Shown: piece after piece, positions 1-7,031 of the stretch
Position numbering within the stretch: the first letter of the stretch is position 1
How the letters are laid out: the number at the start of each line of letters is the position of its first letter
From: Vibrio sinaloensis DSM 21326
GTDB taxonomy: Bacteria; Pseudomonadota; Gammaproteobacteria; Enterobacterales; Vibrionaceae
Direction: 5' to 3'
Length of the DNA: 64,000 bases
NCBI RefSeq assembly: GCF_000189275.1
Contig: NZ_AEVT01000076.1
Coordinates: forward strand, 1-64,000
Translations under genes and position numbers: made by a program
Notes under the pieces: model-generated
Told to the model about the DNA's origin: nothing
Database searches by the model: none
The model's input: the letters and a program-made list of their open reading frames with translations, nothing else

Positions 1-297
1 CGAATAATATTACAATGCTCTTGTACTTGAGGCGTAACAAATGACGTCAAATCTGTATCACAGGCAACGATTGCTCTTGTCATTTCACCATTACGAATTC
101 GCTGAATATATGGCTCTAGAGCGGTACAGCCTCCCACCTCTTGAACTTCAACAGTTTGGTCAAAAAAACTTTTCAAATATAAAGTCCCAGAACGGGATGT
201 CATCGACGCCTTCTACATAAACCATAACATCAACAGAATGAAACTCATTTATGATATTTTCAGCTTCTGCCGAATAGAAAAAATCATCATCCAACAC
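1..297 (-). pseudogene. DUF4435 / TOPRIM-like protein (AriB-like), partial and frameshifted
   Basis: Reading leftward from a GTG (297) or TTG (294) that overlaps the end of the ATPase gene, the translation contains VYVEGVDDIPFW, the N-terminal TOPRIM-type motif of DUF4435 proteins. The frame then hits a stop at a run of seven A on the plus strand (172-178). Removing one base restores an open frame to the window edge with a GG-C-TALEP segment and VACDTDLTSF, the second acidic TOPRIM motif. DUF4435 next to an AAA ATPase is the composition of PARIS (AriA/AriB), where AriB is the toxic nuclease. Either a real inactivating frameshift or a base-call error; the rest of the gene lies outside. Confidence 0.6.
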
Positions 298-1504
298 GAA
301 TCATTTTCTCCATGTTGCAAATAGAGTCTCTATATTTTGCGGCGACCTCCGGTGAGTGCGTTGCAGCAACTACCTGGGCGTTTGGGTTTAGCCTTTTTAT
401 TGCGGGGATAATATTACGTTGCCAAGATATATGAAGTGATAACTCAGGTTCGTCTGTTAAAAATACAAATGGTTTGTTTCGTTGTAACAACGTTTCTATA
501 AACAATATTAGAAGCTGTTTTTCACCAGATGAGAGAGCATCAAAGGCGATATCACCTAATTCGTTACTCACATTTAATTTACCACTTTTGAAATCGAACT
601 CTTTATTTGTTATGAACTCTTTCAGTATATCAATGAATAGCGTAATAGGAGTAAATACGCGTGAAGTTTTTTTCTCTGCATCTAGAGACATCTGTATGAT
701 TTTTTGGGTATTTCTATATGCATCTAATGCCGTGAAATCAATTTTATCGAGTTCTGGTTGCTTATTGCTCATTTCTGACTCACGAATATGAGACATTGTT
801 TCATCAACTTTATCAACGTGATGAGAGATTTTTTTGCGAACTTTAGCATCTATAGCATTTAGACGTAAAAATGCTGATGTTAGATTTTTTCTCTCTTTTT
901 CCCTATCAAACTCTAGTGCAAATTTCTGGTTACTCTTACGATCTTTCGTATAAAGAATTGACGAAAGAACCTCTTTTTGTAAATCAGAGGCTATGATTCG
1001 TGCTTCTTGAGATAGTTCAAGTTGGAAAGTGGTTAAATTATGTAGTAGTTGGTTAAGGCGAAAATCTACTGGGTTAATTGAACGAGTTCCACTTCTATCG
1101 CGAACTTCCATTTCTTCACCGCTTCTCAACCTGTATACGGAGAGTGATGACAGGGACACCAAACTAGCTAGTTCATTTCTTAAATCCTCTGATTGTTCGA
1201 TTGCCTTGCGTCTATGGTAAGCAGCATAGCGACGGTCTTCAGGCGATAGCAGTCGTACAGTGTATTTTTTACGTGAAATTTGGTATTCAAGTATCAATGC
1301 CGATACTGGACTTAGCTCCGTTATTCTAGCTTTGATGGTTTTACGTTTTTTTCCATTTCTAAGCTTTATTTCAATTGATTCAAAGTCGTACGAAGCGATT
1401 TCTTCAATACTTACGGCTAGTACTGATTGAAGTATATTCATGAAGGTGGTTTTACCTGTGCCGTTCTTACCTATGATTATATTAACGTACTTGATTAAAA
1501 TCAC
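287..1504 (-). CDS. OLD/AAA-family ATPase (PARIS AriA-like), N-terminus probably frameshifted
   Basis: A 405-residue ABC-like ATPase of the AAA_15/AAA_21 kind found in phage-defence modules. Visible motifs: Walker A GKNGTGKT (residues 12-19), signature LSSGEKQ, Walker B FLTDEPELSLH (aspartate near 351) and the switch ATHSPE near 383. This start is GTG and leaves out the usual first strand. A different frame just upstream, from ATG at 1562, encodes MYKLESVTINNF, the expected N-terminus; one extra base around 1490-1500 separates the two. The gene overlaps the DUF4435 gene downstream. If the frameshift is real the ATPase has lost its first strand and is likely inactive. Family call is firm; PARIS membership is inference from the gene pair. 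Confidence 0.7.
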   Translation of the reverse strand: MILIKYVNIIIGKNGTGKTTFMNILQSVLAVSIEEIASYDFESIEIKLRNGKKRKTIKARITELSPVSALILEYQISRKKYTVRLLSPEDRRYAAYHRRKAIEQSEDLRNELASLVSLSSLSVYRLRSGEEMEVRDRSGTRSINPVDFRLNQLLHNLTTFQLELSQEARIIASDLQKEVLSSILYTKDRKSNQKFALEFDREKERKNLTSAFLRLNAIDAKVRKKISHHVDKVDETMSHIRESEMSNKQPELDKIDFTALDAYRNTQKIIQMSLDAEKKTSRVFTPITLFIDILKEFITNKEFDFKSGKLNVSNELGDIAFDALSSGEKQLLILFIETLLQRNKPFVFLTDEPELSLHISWQRNIIPAIKRLNPNAQVVAATHSPEVAAKYRDSICNMEKMIRVG

Positions 1505-1644
1505 TGCTGGCAGTAAATCGCTGCCAAAAGTTGTTGATCGTTACGCTCTCTAATTTGTACATTTTATCATCTACTATGAACACAATAACAGTGCTTATAA
1601 TAGCATTAACGCTTTCGTTAATAGAACAATGCACCTAAAAAAAA

Positions 1645-1667
1645 CCGAACTCAATCAAAGAGTTCGG
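1645..1667. terminator. Bidirectional rho-independent terminator
   Basis: An 8-bp perfect stem (CCGAACTC with GAGTTCGG) and 7-nt loop, flanked by eight A on the left and a CTTTTT run on the right. It lies between the AAA ATPase start and the left-most prophage gene and can end transcripts from either side, so it is a natural edge for the prophage late operon. Confidence 0.75.
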
Positions 1668-1832
1668 CTTTTTATCCAGAATGGCGAGCAATTTGAAGGG
1701 TGCCCCGCTAACCATTATAGTTACACGAGAGTGTACCCACGGGGTCAAAGTACGAAGCAAATTTAGCAAGTGGTTTGATGGTGTGAAAAGCATCAATAAT
1801 CAGGTTTTGAAGTGCCTCGAAATGAACCCTAC

Positions 1833-2018
1833 CTACTCCAAACGTTGTTGCTTGGTTTCTACGACCAATACCCGCTCTCGCATTTCTCGAAACGCCGTGG
1901 TGAGCTCTCGATTGATTTTGTTTTGGCTGCGCATGTTCATCATCATAAGCGCGGCGAGCACCAGAAATTGAGGCGACACCCCCCAACTCGCTAAGGCGTT
2001 AATGAGGGCACTTTCCAT
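1833..2018 (-). CDS. Small prophage membrane protein, 61 aa
   Basis: Starts at an ATG preceded by GGGGG at 5-6 nt and overlaps the end of the gene before it by 20 nt. It has one hydrophobic segment (about residues 16-28, VSPQFLVLAALMMM) and then a charged helical tail (ELTTAFREMRERVLVVETKQQ). The arrangement, last in the late operon after the muralytic enzyme, fits a lysis accessory such as a holin or spanin-like protein, but no family was recognised. The competing 92-residue frame over 1708-1986 has no comparable ribosome binding site. Confidence 0.55.
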   Translation of the reverse strand: MESALINALASWGVSPQFLVLAALMMMNMRSQNKINRELTTAFREMRERVLVVETKQQRLE

Positions 2019-2235
2019 CCAAGCCCCCTACCTTTTCGCTATCGCGGCTCGGCTTCCATTTGTCTGGAATGGCTTCCCAAACGCCAAGTGCGGCCGGTAT
2101 TGCAAGACCAACAGCACCGCCAAAATTCACGCCTTGGCTTGTCACTTCGACACTGAACAAATGGCCGTAACCAGTAACGGCGGCGACCACGGAGCCAATG
2201 AGTGCGAGTCCTTTCATTGTTGAGCGTTCTAACAT
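1999..2235 (-). CDS. Small prophage membrane protein, 78 aa
   Basis: ATG with AAGGAC upstream; a second ATG (MKGLALIG) six codons in is also possible. One or two hydrophobic stretches (LALIGSVVAAVTGYGHLF and VNFGGAVGLAIPAALGVW) are followed by a short polar tail. The position directly after the muralytic enzyme and the holin-like hydrophobic profile suggest a lysis role. This is inference; the family was not recognised. Confidence 0.55.
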   Translation of the reverse strand: MLERSTMKGLALIGSVVAAVTGYGHLFSVEVTSQGVNFGGAVGLAIPAALGVWEAIPDKWKPSRDSEKVGGLDGKCPH

Positions 2236-2244
2236 GATTTGTCC

Positions 2245-2700
2245 TTATGCTAAACGTACGCCCTGCATGGCGTCACTGTAGGAGTAATGGCGCCCAACTT
2301 CCATAATCGACATTGCATGAAGCACTTGTGCCAATAGCTCATCGTTACGTAAGTTAAGCGGTTGATTCACGTCGACGCCCACGCGCTTAGCGACAAATTG
2401 CGCGTAGTTCTTCGTGTTGTTTTCGTTTGGCGGCGCAAAGCGTCCTATCAACTCGGTCAGAGTGTCGAGATGGTAGAGCCGCTGATAATTGCGCAGTAAG
2501 ATGGCGCCCGCTCGAAAGCCGTATTTGTGGTGCTTGTAGGTTTCAAACTCAGCATCGCGAGAGAATGAGCTTTCGCCCTGCCAATCGTTGCCTTTGCGAA
2601 TGTTTAAGGGGTTGTTGTTTCGAATGCCGCGAACGGTTTGCTTAGTCATAAAGAAAAGCCAGCCTCCAAATATTAAGAAAATCAGTAGATACAAACGCAT
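2245..2700 (-). CDS. Phage muralytic / structural P5-like protein
   Basis: A 151-residue protein with an N-terminal membrane anchor (about residues 2-18) followed by RGIRNNNPLNIRKG, a hallmark of a phage family usually labelled structural protein P5 and thought to be a transglycosylase-like peptidoglycan enzyme. Later segments include YGFRAGAILLRNYQ and NYAQFVAKRVGV. In a PM2-like particle such a membrane-bound enzyme would open the wall during DNA entry and perhaps help release progeny. It starts 4 nt after the spike-like gene and is followed by two small membrane proteins, a lysis-like grouping. Activity is inferred, not shown. Confidence 0.65.
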   Translation of the reverse strand: MRLYLLIFLIFGGWLFFMTKQTVRGIRNNNPLNIRKGNDWQGESSFSRDAEFETYKHHKYGFRAGAILLRNYQRLYHLDTLTELIGRFAPPNENNTKNYAQFVAKRVGVDVNQPLNLRNDELLAQVLHAMSIMEVGRHYSYSDAMQGVRLA

Positions 2701-2703
2701 ACG

Positions 2704-3801
2704 CTAGGCCGCCACATCGTAGAAATTAATGCTCAAACACTCACCACGATAGGCTTGTACCATGGCGCCATTTGGCAAATCTGAGGTCACGTTACACCGT
2801 ACGGTTTTGTCTGGGTTGACGTGAAAATCGAAACCCATTGCTTGAGTGATAGCTCGGCTATTGGCGTCCACCACGCAATACAGATAGTGTTTTTCGGGTG
2901 CATATCGCGTTGGGTAGTCCGGTAGTTTGAACGAAATCGTTTTGCCCTCGGCTTGGTATTCGCTCACATGGAAAAAGCCATCTTGAGAGTCGCGCTCGGT
3001 GGCAGCGAGCTCTGGCACTTCACCTTCGCGCCCCCAATACACACCGGCGCCAGTCAGTAACGTGAATGCATTTTGCGCGTGTGTGGTTCGCTCTACAAAG
3101 AATGCGAAACGACGTTTAAACACATCGAACTCGCGACCAAAGTGCAGCCAGTCTTGAATGTGAGTAGTTGACGAAGATGGGTGAATGGTTTTCTCGCACA
3201 TCACCTTAGTGGCGTTGCCCTGCTCATCGATTTCCACGACACCATAACGGAATGATTCGCGGCTCATGGCAAGGTCAAGGCGCACGTAACACCAAAGCGA
3301 TTTGTCTTCATTGCCGTCATGGTGGATATAATGGCGCTCTGGCGGGTCAAAGACTTGAAAAACCACTTGGCGAGAGCCATTGCTTCGGCCAATCACCAAG
3401 CCACCCATAGCCTCATCAAAACTTGGTGCAGCACTTGTGAGGTTACTCGGCAAGCTGACTTTCATGTGACCATTGGCTACCATGCCCGCAGAATTGGGCA
3501 TGATTTCCATTCCCCAAAACGGCGCGGCCGGCATGGCGAGTGTGCTGGCGGCATTGACGCCCTTTTTGCTGCGGTGCCCCATAACTAAAGCCCATGCGGT
3601 TGGGTAACGTTCGTGTACGCCGAGCATGGCGGCGTTTTTCAACAGGTTTTTGGGGCGTGTAGTTGCACTACCAGCGGGCGCATTGCTCACTTGCTCAATC
3701 AAAACGTCAATATCAATGCGCGCGTTTTCAATTGCTTCCGCTAGGTATTCCACCTTATTGCGTTCGCTGCCCGTTGGGAGATTGTTTTTAATCGTGCTCA
3801 T
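2704..3801 (-). CDS. Putative spike / receptor-binding virion protein
   Basis: 365 residues, the largest protein of the late block. The N-terminal 40 residues look helical; the rest is rich in beta-type sequence with short aromatic-containing segments and many Asp, Gly and His, such as HYIHHDGNEDKSLWCYVRLDL. No enzyme motif was seen. Size and its place among the structural genes resemble PM2 spike protein P1 (about 335 residues), which forms the receptor-binding vertices. It begins 3 nt after the repeat-bearing protein upstream, so the two are probably co-translated and may form one vertex complex. The spike call is inference from context. Confidence 0.5.
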   Translation of the reverse strand: MSTIKNNLPTGSERNKVEYLAEAIENARIDIDVLIEQVSNAPAGSATTRPKNLLKNAAMLGVHERYPTAWALVMGHRSKKGVNAASTLAMPAAPFWGMEIMPNSAGMVANGHMKVSLPSNLTSAAPSFDEAMGGLVIGRSNGSRQVVFQVFDPPERHYIHHDGNEDKSLWCYVRLDLAMSRESFRYGVVEIDEQGNATKVMCEKTIHPSSSTTHIQDWLHFGREFDVFKRRFAFFVERTTHAQNAFTLLTGAGVYWGREGEVPELAATERDSQDGFFHVSEYQAEGKTISFKLPDYPTRYAPEKHYLYCVVDANSRAITQAMGFDFHVNPDKTVRCNVTSDLPNGAMVQAYRGECLSINFYDVAA

Positions 3802-3803
3802 GG

Positions 3804-4487
3804 TTATACCTCGATAAGATGAACGAAATCCGTATCCGCGCCCGACAAAGAGATCGCTTCTCGGCTTGTTAACTCGATTTTTTCACCGGCATCGAGCTCA
3901 TACCCTGCATTGACGACCACGGCGCCGGTATTGGCGGCATCGGCTTTGATAATGATGCTGCGACGGTCGTTGTTGCGGGGAACATCGACAGGTAGCGCCA
4001 CTTTCTGACTAGTGAGAAGGTTTGACGCCTGAATGCCAATCACTTGATTGGAAGCCATTCGCATCACTGGCATGGAGCTGATAGAGAGTTTTTGCCCCTC
4101 GGCCAGTGCAATTTCTGGCAACGCGTCGATAATGGCTTGGATTTGTTGACCAGCGGCCAATTGAACATCTGGCAGCGCTTGCACATTTACGCTTTGGTCG
4201 GGCGCCAATTCCACCGCCGGCAATTGGTCGACATTGACCGATTGTCCGTCTATGGGTGGCTGATGCTCACCCACGCCACTTTCCAGTTCCACCTTGCCCG
4301 TGGTGGTTAATAAAATGCGCCCCAAGCGACTACCTGTATACTTATACAGTGAGCGGTTAAATAGAGACAAAACCTCACCGGTGCGCTCAATTTGCAGCGT
4401 GATTTTTGTCTCGGCTCTAACGATGTAAAGCCATTCGGCGTCAAGGGTGACGGGGATAGTTTGCCCCTGTCCAAAGTCTAAAATCAT
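3804..4487 (-). CDS. Repeat-bearing virion protein (possible vertex or fibre base)
   Basis: A 227-residue protein in three parts: an N-terminal beta-rich domain (1-70), a middle with about four copies of a roughly 20-residue repeat of the form LP-x-V-x-LA-xx-Q-x-V-x-V (about 80-152), and a C-terminal beta-rich domain ending in FVHLIEV. Regular short beta repeats between two globular ends are typical of elongated trimeric phage spikes. The start overlaps the stop of the previous gene by 4 nt. Probably a vertex protein working with the 365-residue protein that follows. Family not recognised. Confidence 0.5.
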   Translation of the reverse strand: MILDFGQGQTIPVTLDAEWLYIVRAETKITLQIERTGEVLSLFNRSLYKYTGSRLGRILLTTTGKVELESGVGEHQPPIDGQSVNVDQLPAVELAPDQSVNVQALPDVQLAAGQQIQAIIDALPEIALAEGQKLSISSMPVMRMASNQVIGIQASNLLTSQKVALPVDVPRNNDRRSIIIKADAANTGAVVVNAGYELDAGEKIELTSREAISLSGADTDFVHLIEV

Positions 4488-4915
4488 CGACTCACCGCCT
4501 TATAAGTGACAAAGCCTAAAATCACGGCAATAGCGAGCATCACATACATATTCATGCGATTGCTTTCATTGGCGCCGCCGTCTTGTTTGAACTTGGCAAG
4601 CGCTTGTAAGGTTTCGAGGTTTTTCGTGTTTTGTGCCGCTTGATTGCCCGCGAGCCCTGCCAACATTTGCAAGTTTTCGCTGTTGCTTGAAGAGAACTCT
4701 TCCAATGCCTGATTGGCAAAGTCCGTCGTTTGCTCAATGGCCTGTTGACCAAGGGCAAAACTTTCTTCAACGGCGCCGTAATCCGTCGCGGTCACGTTAA
4801 TGGTGGAGTTATTAACGCCGCTAATCGCCGTTCCTAAGTTATCCCCACTAATGGCGTTTTGGCCGCTGACGTTGGTTGTGGTTGTGCTGTTTTTGGAACT
4901 GGATTTACCGCCCAT
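4484..4915 (-). CDS. Virion membrane protein with C-terminal anchor
   Basis: 143 residues. A low-complexity Ser/Thr/Asn N-terminus (MGGKSSSKNSTTTT) leads into a repeat-like NNSTINVTATDYG segment, a long amphipathic helix (about 50-115, rich in Ala, Gln and Glu), and a single C-terminal transmembrane helix (MYVMLAIAVILGFVTYKAV). This layout fits a protein anchored in the internal membrane of a PM2-like particle. Four-nucleotide overlap with the next gene suggests translational coupling. Confidence 0.6.
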   Translation of the reverse strand: MGGKSSSKNSTTTTNVSGQNAISGDNLGTAISGVNNSTINVTATDYGAVEESFALGQQAIEQTTDFANQALEEFSSSNSENLQMLAGLAGNQAAQNTKNLETLQALAKFKQDGGANESNRMNMYVMLAIAVILGFVTYKAVSR

Positions 4916-4918
4916 TGC

Positions 4919-5290
4919 TTACACCTTTATTTCCATGCGGGTCACATCGCCCCGCGTTTGCTCTTTGGTCTGCAAGCGGCGGCCAAGCCGAGCGACCAAA
5001 GGAAAATAGGTTTCTGCCGAAATGGATTGGAGCCCTGCGGCTTTGACGTGCGTTTTGAGCTCACGAATAGCGCCCACAACACCCACCCCGACCACGCCCC
5101 ATAAGAAGTAGGAATGGCCGACAACTTCACCGGCCACGGTGACGTTGTAACCTTGACCTGTCAAACGGTACAAGCTGACGCGCCCCGCCCTGACTTCTTG
5201 CTTGAGAGTGTCGAAATCCTTGGGGCACGCTCGAAAGGCCACTTGTAATGTGTCGAGCGCACTCGCTCGGTCAGAAACCAATTCAATCAT
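4919..5290 (-). CDS. Prophage virion-associated membrane protein, 123 aa
   Basis: The start is taken at ATG 5290 (MIELVSDRAS), because a longer frame would run through the gene upstream; the chosen start overlaps that gene by only 4 nt, like its neighbours. The protein has a basic N-terminal domain (RLTGQGYNVTV), a central glycine-rich hydrophobic segment (FLWGVVGVGVVGAI) and a basic C-terminus. It is likely a minor membrane component of the particle. No known family recognised. Confidence 0.55.
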   Translation of the reverse strand: MIELVSDRASALDTLQVAFRACPKDFDTLKQEVRAGRVSLYRLTGQGYNVTVAGEVVGHSYFLWGVVGVGVVGAIRELKTHVKAAGLQSISAETYFPLVARLGRRLQTKEQTRGDVTRMEIKV

Positions 5291-5469
5291 TTTTTGAGTA
5301 TCACCACGGCAATGACTAAGACCACGCCAGCAATGAGCCAAGGGCTCACGCCCCCGCCCATATTGATGGCACCAATGGATTGACCGCTTTGGTTGCTGCT
5401 TGTTGCGGCTGATGGTCCCGCATCACCCGCCTTGATAGGCATTGAGCCGCTATTGGTCATTGGAATCAT
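5287..5469 (-). CDS. Small virion membrane protein, 60 aa
   Basis: A Ser/Gly/Ala-rich N-terminus is followed by one C-terminal transmembrane helix (PWLIAGVVLVIAVVILKK). Its ATG overlaps the stop of the 49-residue gene upstream and its own stop overlaps the start of the next gene, a chain typical of PM2-type late operons, where several structural proteins are this small. Confidence 0.6.
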   Translation of the reverse strand: MIPMTNSGSMPIKAGDAGPSAATSSNQSGQSIGAINMGGGVSPWLIAGVVLVIAVVILKK

Positions 5470-5615
5470 AAAATGCCCCCGCTGACTTTAAGGCCGACGA
5501 ACACAACGAGCAGCAAAATCACAAGGCCGGTGAGGTATTTCGTACCGTTGCTCAAGGTGTAACCGCCCCACAGACCAAACCCGCCGGCGAGCAATGCAAC
5601 TGGAATCAATGGCAT
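5466..5615 (-). CDS. Very small virion membrane protein, 49 aa
   Basis: Translation from ATG 5615 begins MPLIPVALLAGGFGLWGGYT and ends VGLKVSGGIL. It is almost entirely hydrophobic, with two potential membrane helices separated by LSNGTKY. AAGGGGGAACA directly precedes the ATG, and the stop overlaps the next start as ATGA. The strong ribosome binding site and the tight chain of overlaps make this a real gene despite its size; it resembles the minute membrane proteins of PM2. Confidence 0.65.
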   Translation of the reverse strand: MPLIPVALLAGGFGLWGGYTLSNGTKYLTGLVILLLVVFVGLKVSGGIL

Positions 5616-5624
5616 TGTTCCCCC

Positions 5625-5903
5625 TTAGCGCTTTTTCGTGGCAAAGTAGACGGTGCCACACACCATCAAGAGACCGACACCAATCGCTGCATACGGGCCA
5701 TAGCTGGGCGCGCTCGATTGGCGAACGACATCCCCGTTGGGCTGCTGATAGTCGTTGGATAACTCTCGGTGCGTGGTTGGGTTAGCTGACAGCGCCAATT
5801 GCTTTTGATAGTCGAGCATTTCAAGCGCGAAACCCCCGACAGTATCAACGGCACCACCAATTAACTCCCCACCGGTTTCCAGTAAGTCGTTAAAAAAGTC
5901 CAT
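5625..5903 (-). CDS. Small virion membrane protein, 92 aa
   Basis: Begins MDFFNDLLETGGEL behind GGGGAAGTC. An amphipathic glycine-rich N-terminal region is followed by a polar linker and one C-terminal transmembrane helix (about residues 70-87, PYAAIGVGLLMVCGTVYF) ending in basic residues. It follows the capsid gene by 9 nt. Likely part of the internal membrane under the shell; exact role unknown. Confidence 0.6.
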   Translation of the reverse strand: MDFFNDLLETGGELIGGAVDTVGGFALEMLDYQKQLALSANPTTHRELSNDYQQPNGDVVRQSSAPSYGPYAAIGVGLLMVCGTVYFATKKR

Positions 5904-5912
5904 GACTTCCCC

Positions 5913-6746
5913 TTACGCTTTTGGTGCGATTTCGCCGACTTGCTCGATGGCTTCCACAATCACTGGCACGCTACCTTGGCTTGTCTTATCAAGCTCAAAT
6001 TGCAGTTGTTTCAGCGCGTTGGTAGGCAAACGACCTTCGACACCAAAGCCAGTACGAACAAAATCAAGCGTGAACCAATCTTGGTTTTGCTCTAGACCGG
6101 CCACCGCTAAATCAAACGCGTTGTCGGCTTTCGCCACGTTGATTTCTTCGCGTTCGTCACGCATCACGCGCACACGTTCAATCGTGTTGTCTTTGAAGTG
6201 AATGCGCTTGATTGACAGAAACGGCGATCGCTCGGCAAAGTCGAAAGGCGTACGACCGGCCACGGCGGCATACCACGTTAACGAGTAAAGACGTGGCAAG
6301 TACACGCGGCGAGACTGCGCAGCCGTAGTATGGGCGCGAGCGCGAATCGATGGTGCTTGCGTGCCGGCATCTTTGGCTTTCAGTTGGATGTACACCATCC
6401 AAATCTCGCCTTGCAGTGTCACAAGCTCACCGGTGCGCACACCGGCTTTCGTGCGCAGCGTTAAATCAGAAAATGGCACGACATAACGCCCTTTTTCCGT
6501 GAACTGTTTGCGGTGCTCTTGGAAGTCCACCAAGTCTTGACCGCTCAGGCCGATGATCTCTTTGCCGTTCAGTTTCAGCGTTACGCGCTCAATGTCTGCG
6601 GGGTCTAGAATATCGGTAACGAGCTCAAGGTTTTGATACGTTGGACCAGACACAAGGCGCAAGGTGGCTTGGTTGCCCCAATTGACGCCCTCCACTGGGT
6701 CAAGCTCGCGTGGACGCGGGTTAAAAGGTGTGCTCATCATTTCCAT
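5913..6746 (-). CDS. Major capsid protein, PM2 P2-like double jelly-roll
   Basis: 277 residues from ATG 6746 (in-frame ATGs at codons 3 and 4 are alternatives); PM2 P2 has 269. From memory of P2, several features line up in order: a TYQNLELV stretch near the start (P2 has TYEVIDLR), VTLKLNGKEI (P2 VRVELDGR), HRKQF (P2 HKRKIKAG), and a C-terminal ADNAFDLA...FTLDFV...LKQLQFELD stretch (P2 ADNDYIL...TIDFML...LRLKID). P2 forms trimers that build the icosahedral shell over a lipid membrane. The ATG overlaps the stop of the 45-residue gene upstream as TAATG. This is the strongest marker of the prophage type. Confidence 0.8.
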   Translation of the reverse strand: MEMMSTPFNPRPRELDPVEGVNWGNQATLRLVSGPTYQNLELVTDILDPADIERVTLKLNGKEIIGLSGQDLVDFQEHRKQFTEKGRYVVPFSDLTLRTKAGVRTGELVTLQGEIWMVYIQLKAKDAGTQAPSIRARAHTTAAQSRRVYLPRLYSLTWYAAVAGRTPFDFAERSPFLSIKRIHFKDNTIERVRVMRDEREEINVAKADNAFDLAVAGLEQNQDWFTLDFVRTGFGVEGRLPTNALKQLQFELDKTSQGSVPVIVEAIEQVGEIAPKA

Positions 6747-6883
6747 TAGAACCAACCTTTGTCGCCGCTCACGACTTCTTTCACGCTTGAGAGTGCAGAT
6801 ACATTGTTGATTGTCGCTACAAGTGCGATGGTCAGCCCAGCTGTGACTAACATAGGAACTAAGGTACTTTTATTTAGCTTCAT
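6746..6883 (-). CDS. Small membrane protein heading the late operon, 45 aa
   Basis: From ATG 6883 the translation is MKLNKSTLVPMLVTAGLTIA, continuing through a hydrophobic stretch and ending SGDKGWF. One transmembrane helix with a basic N-terminus; it could also pass for a secretion signal. The stop overlaps the capsid start (TAATG), so the two are probably coupled. It is the first gene after the control region at 6884-7031. Confidence 0.55.
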   Translation of the reverse strand: MKLNKSTLVPMLVTAGLTIALVATINNVSALSSVKEVVSGDKGWF

Positions 6884-6939
6884 ATACGCTTTCCGTTACA
6901 TGGTTGTATAAATGTTCACCAGTAAGTGTTAGCGTTATT

Positions 6940-6993
6940 GTTCAACGTTTAAATGGTGTTGAACCTATTAGGTTAAGCGGTATACCTAATAGG
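6940..6993. promoter_or_regulatory. Divergent control region with two inverted repeats
   Basis: Between the late operon (minus) and the orphan gene (plus) lie GTTCAAC (6940-6946) facing GTTGAAC (6958-6964) with 11 bp between, and CCTATTAGGT (6964-6973) facing ACCTAATAGG (6984-6993) with 10 bp between; both are perfect. On the plus strand TTGAAC (6959-6964) and TATACC (6981-6986), 16 bp apart, form a plausible promoter for the gene at 7032. The GTTCAA/TTGAAC half-site recurs before the repressor gene (11723-11739), suggesting one regulator for both places. Confidence 0.55.
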
Positions 6994-7031
6994 CTTTATG
7001 GAAAATTAAATCAGTAATATGAGGGAATAAA

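Noticed and set aside
1560-1640. Possible left attachment site of the prophage
   Set aside because: AGTGCTTATAA partly resembles a XerC arm, but nothing like a XerD arm follows at 6 bp, and the neighbouring ATTAACG/CGTTAAT repeat is better explained as a hairpin.
1708-1986. A 92-residue open frame at the left end of the prophage
   Set aside because: It overlaps the 61-residue membrane-protein gene in another frame, lacks a ribosome binding site, and its composition looks like an out-of-frame reading.
5128-5145. GTGACGTTGTAAC in the prophage as a matS site
   Set aside because: One mismatch in the invariant GTCAC arm, and it lies in phage coding sequence; treated as chance.
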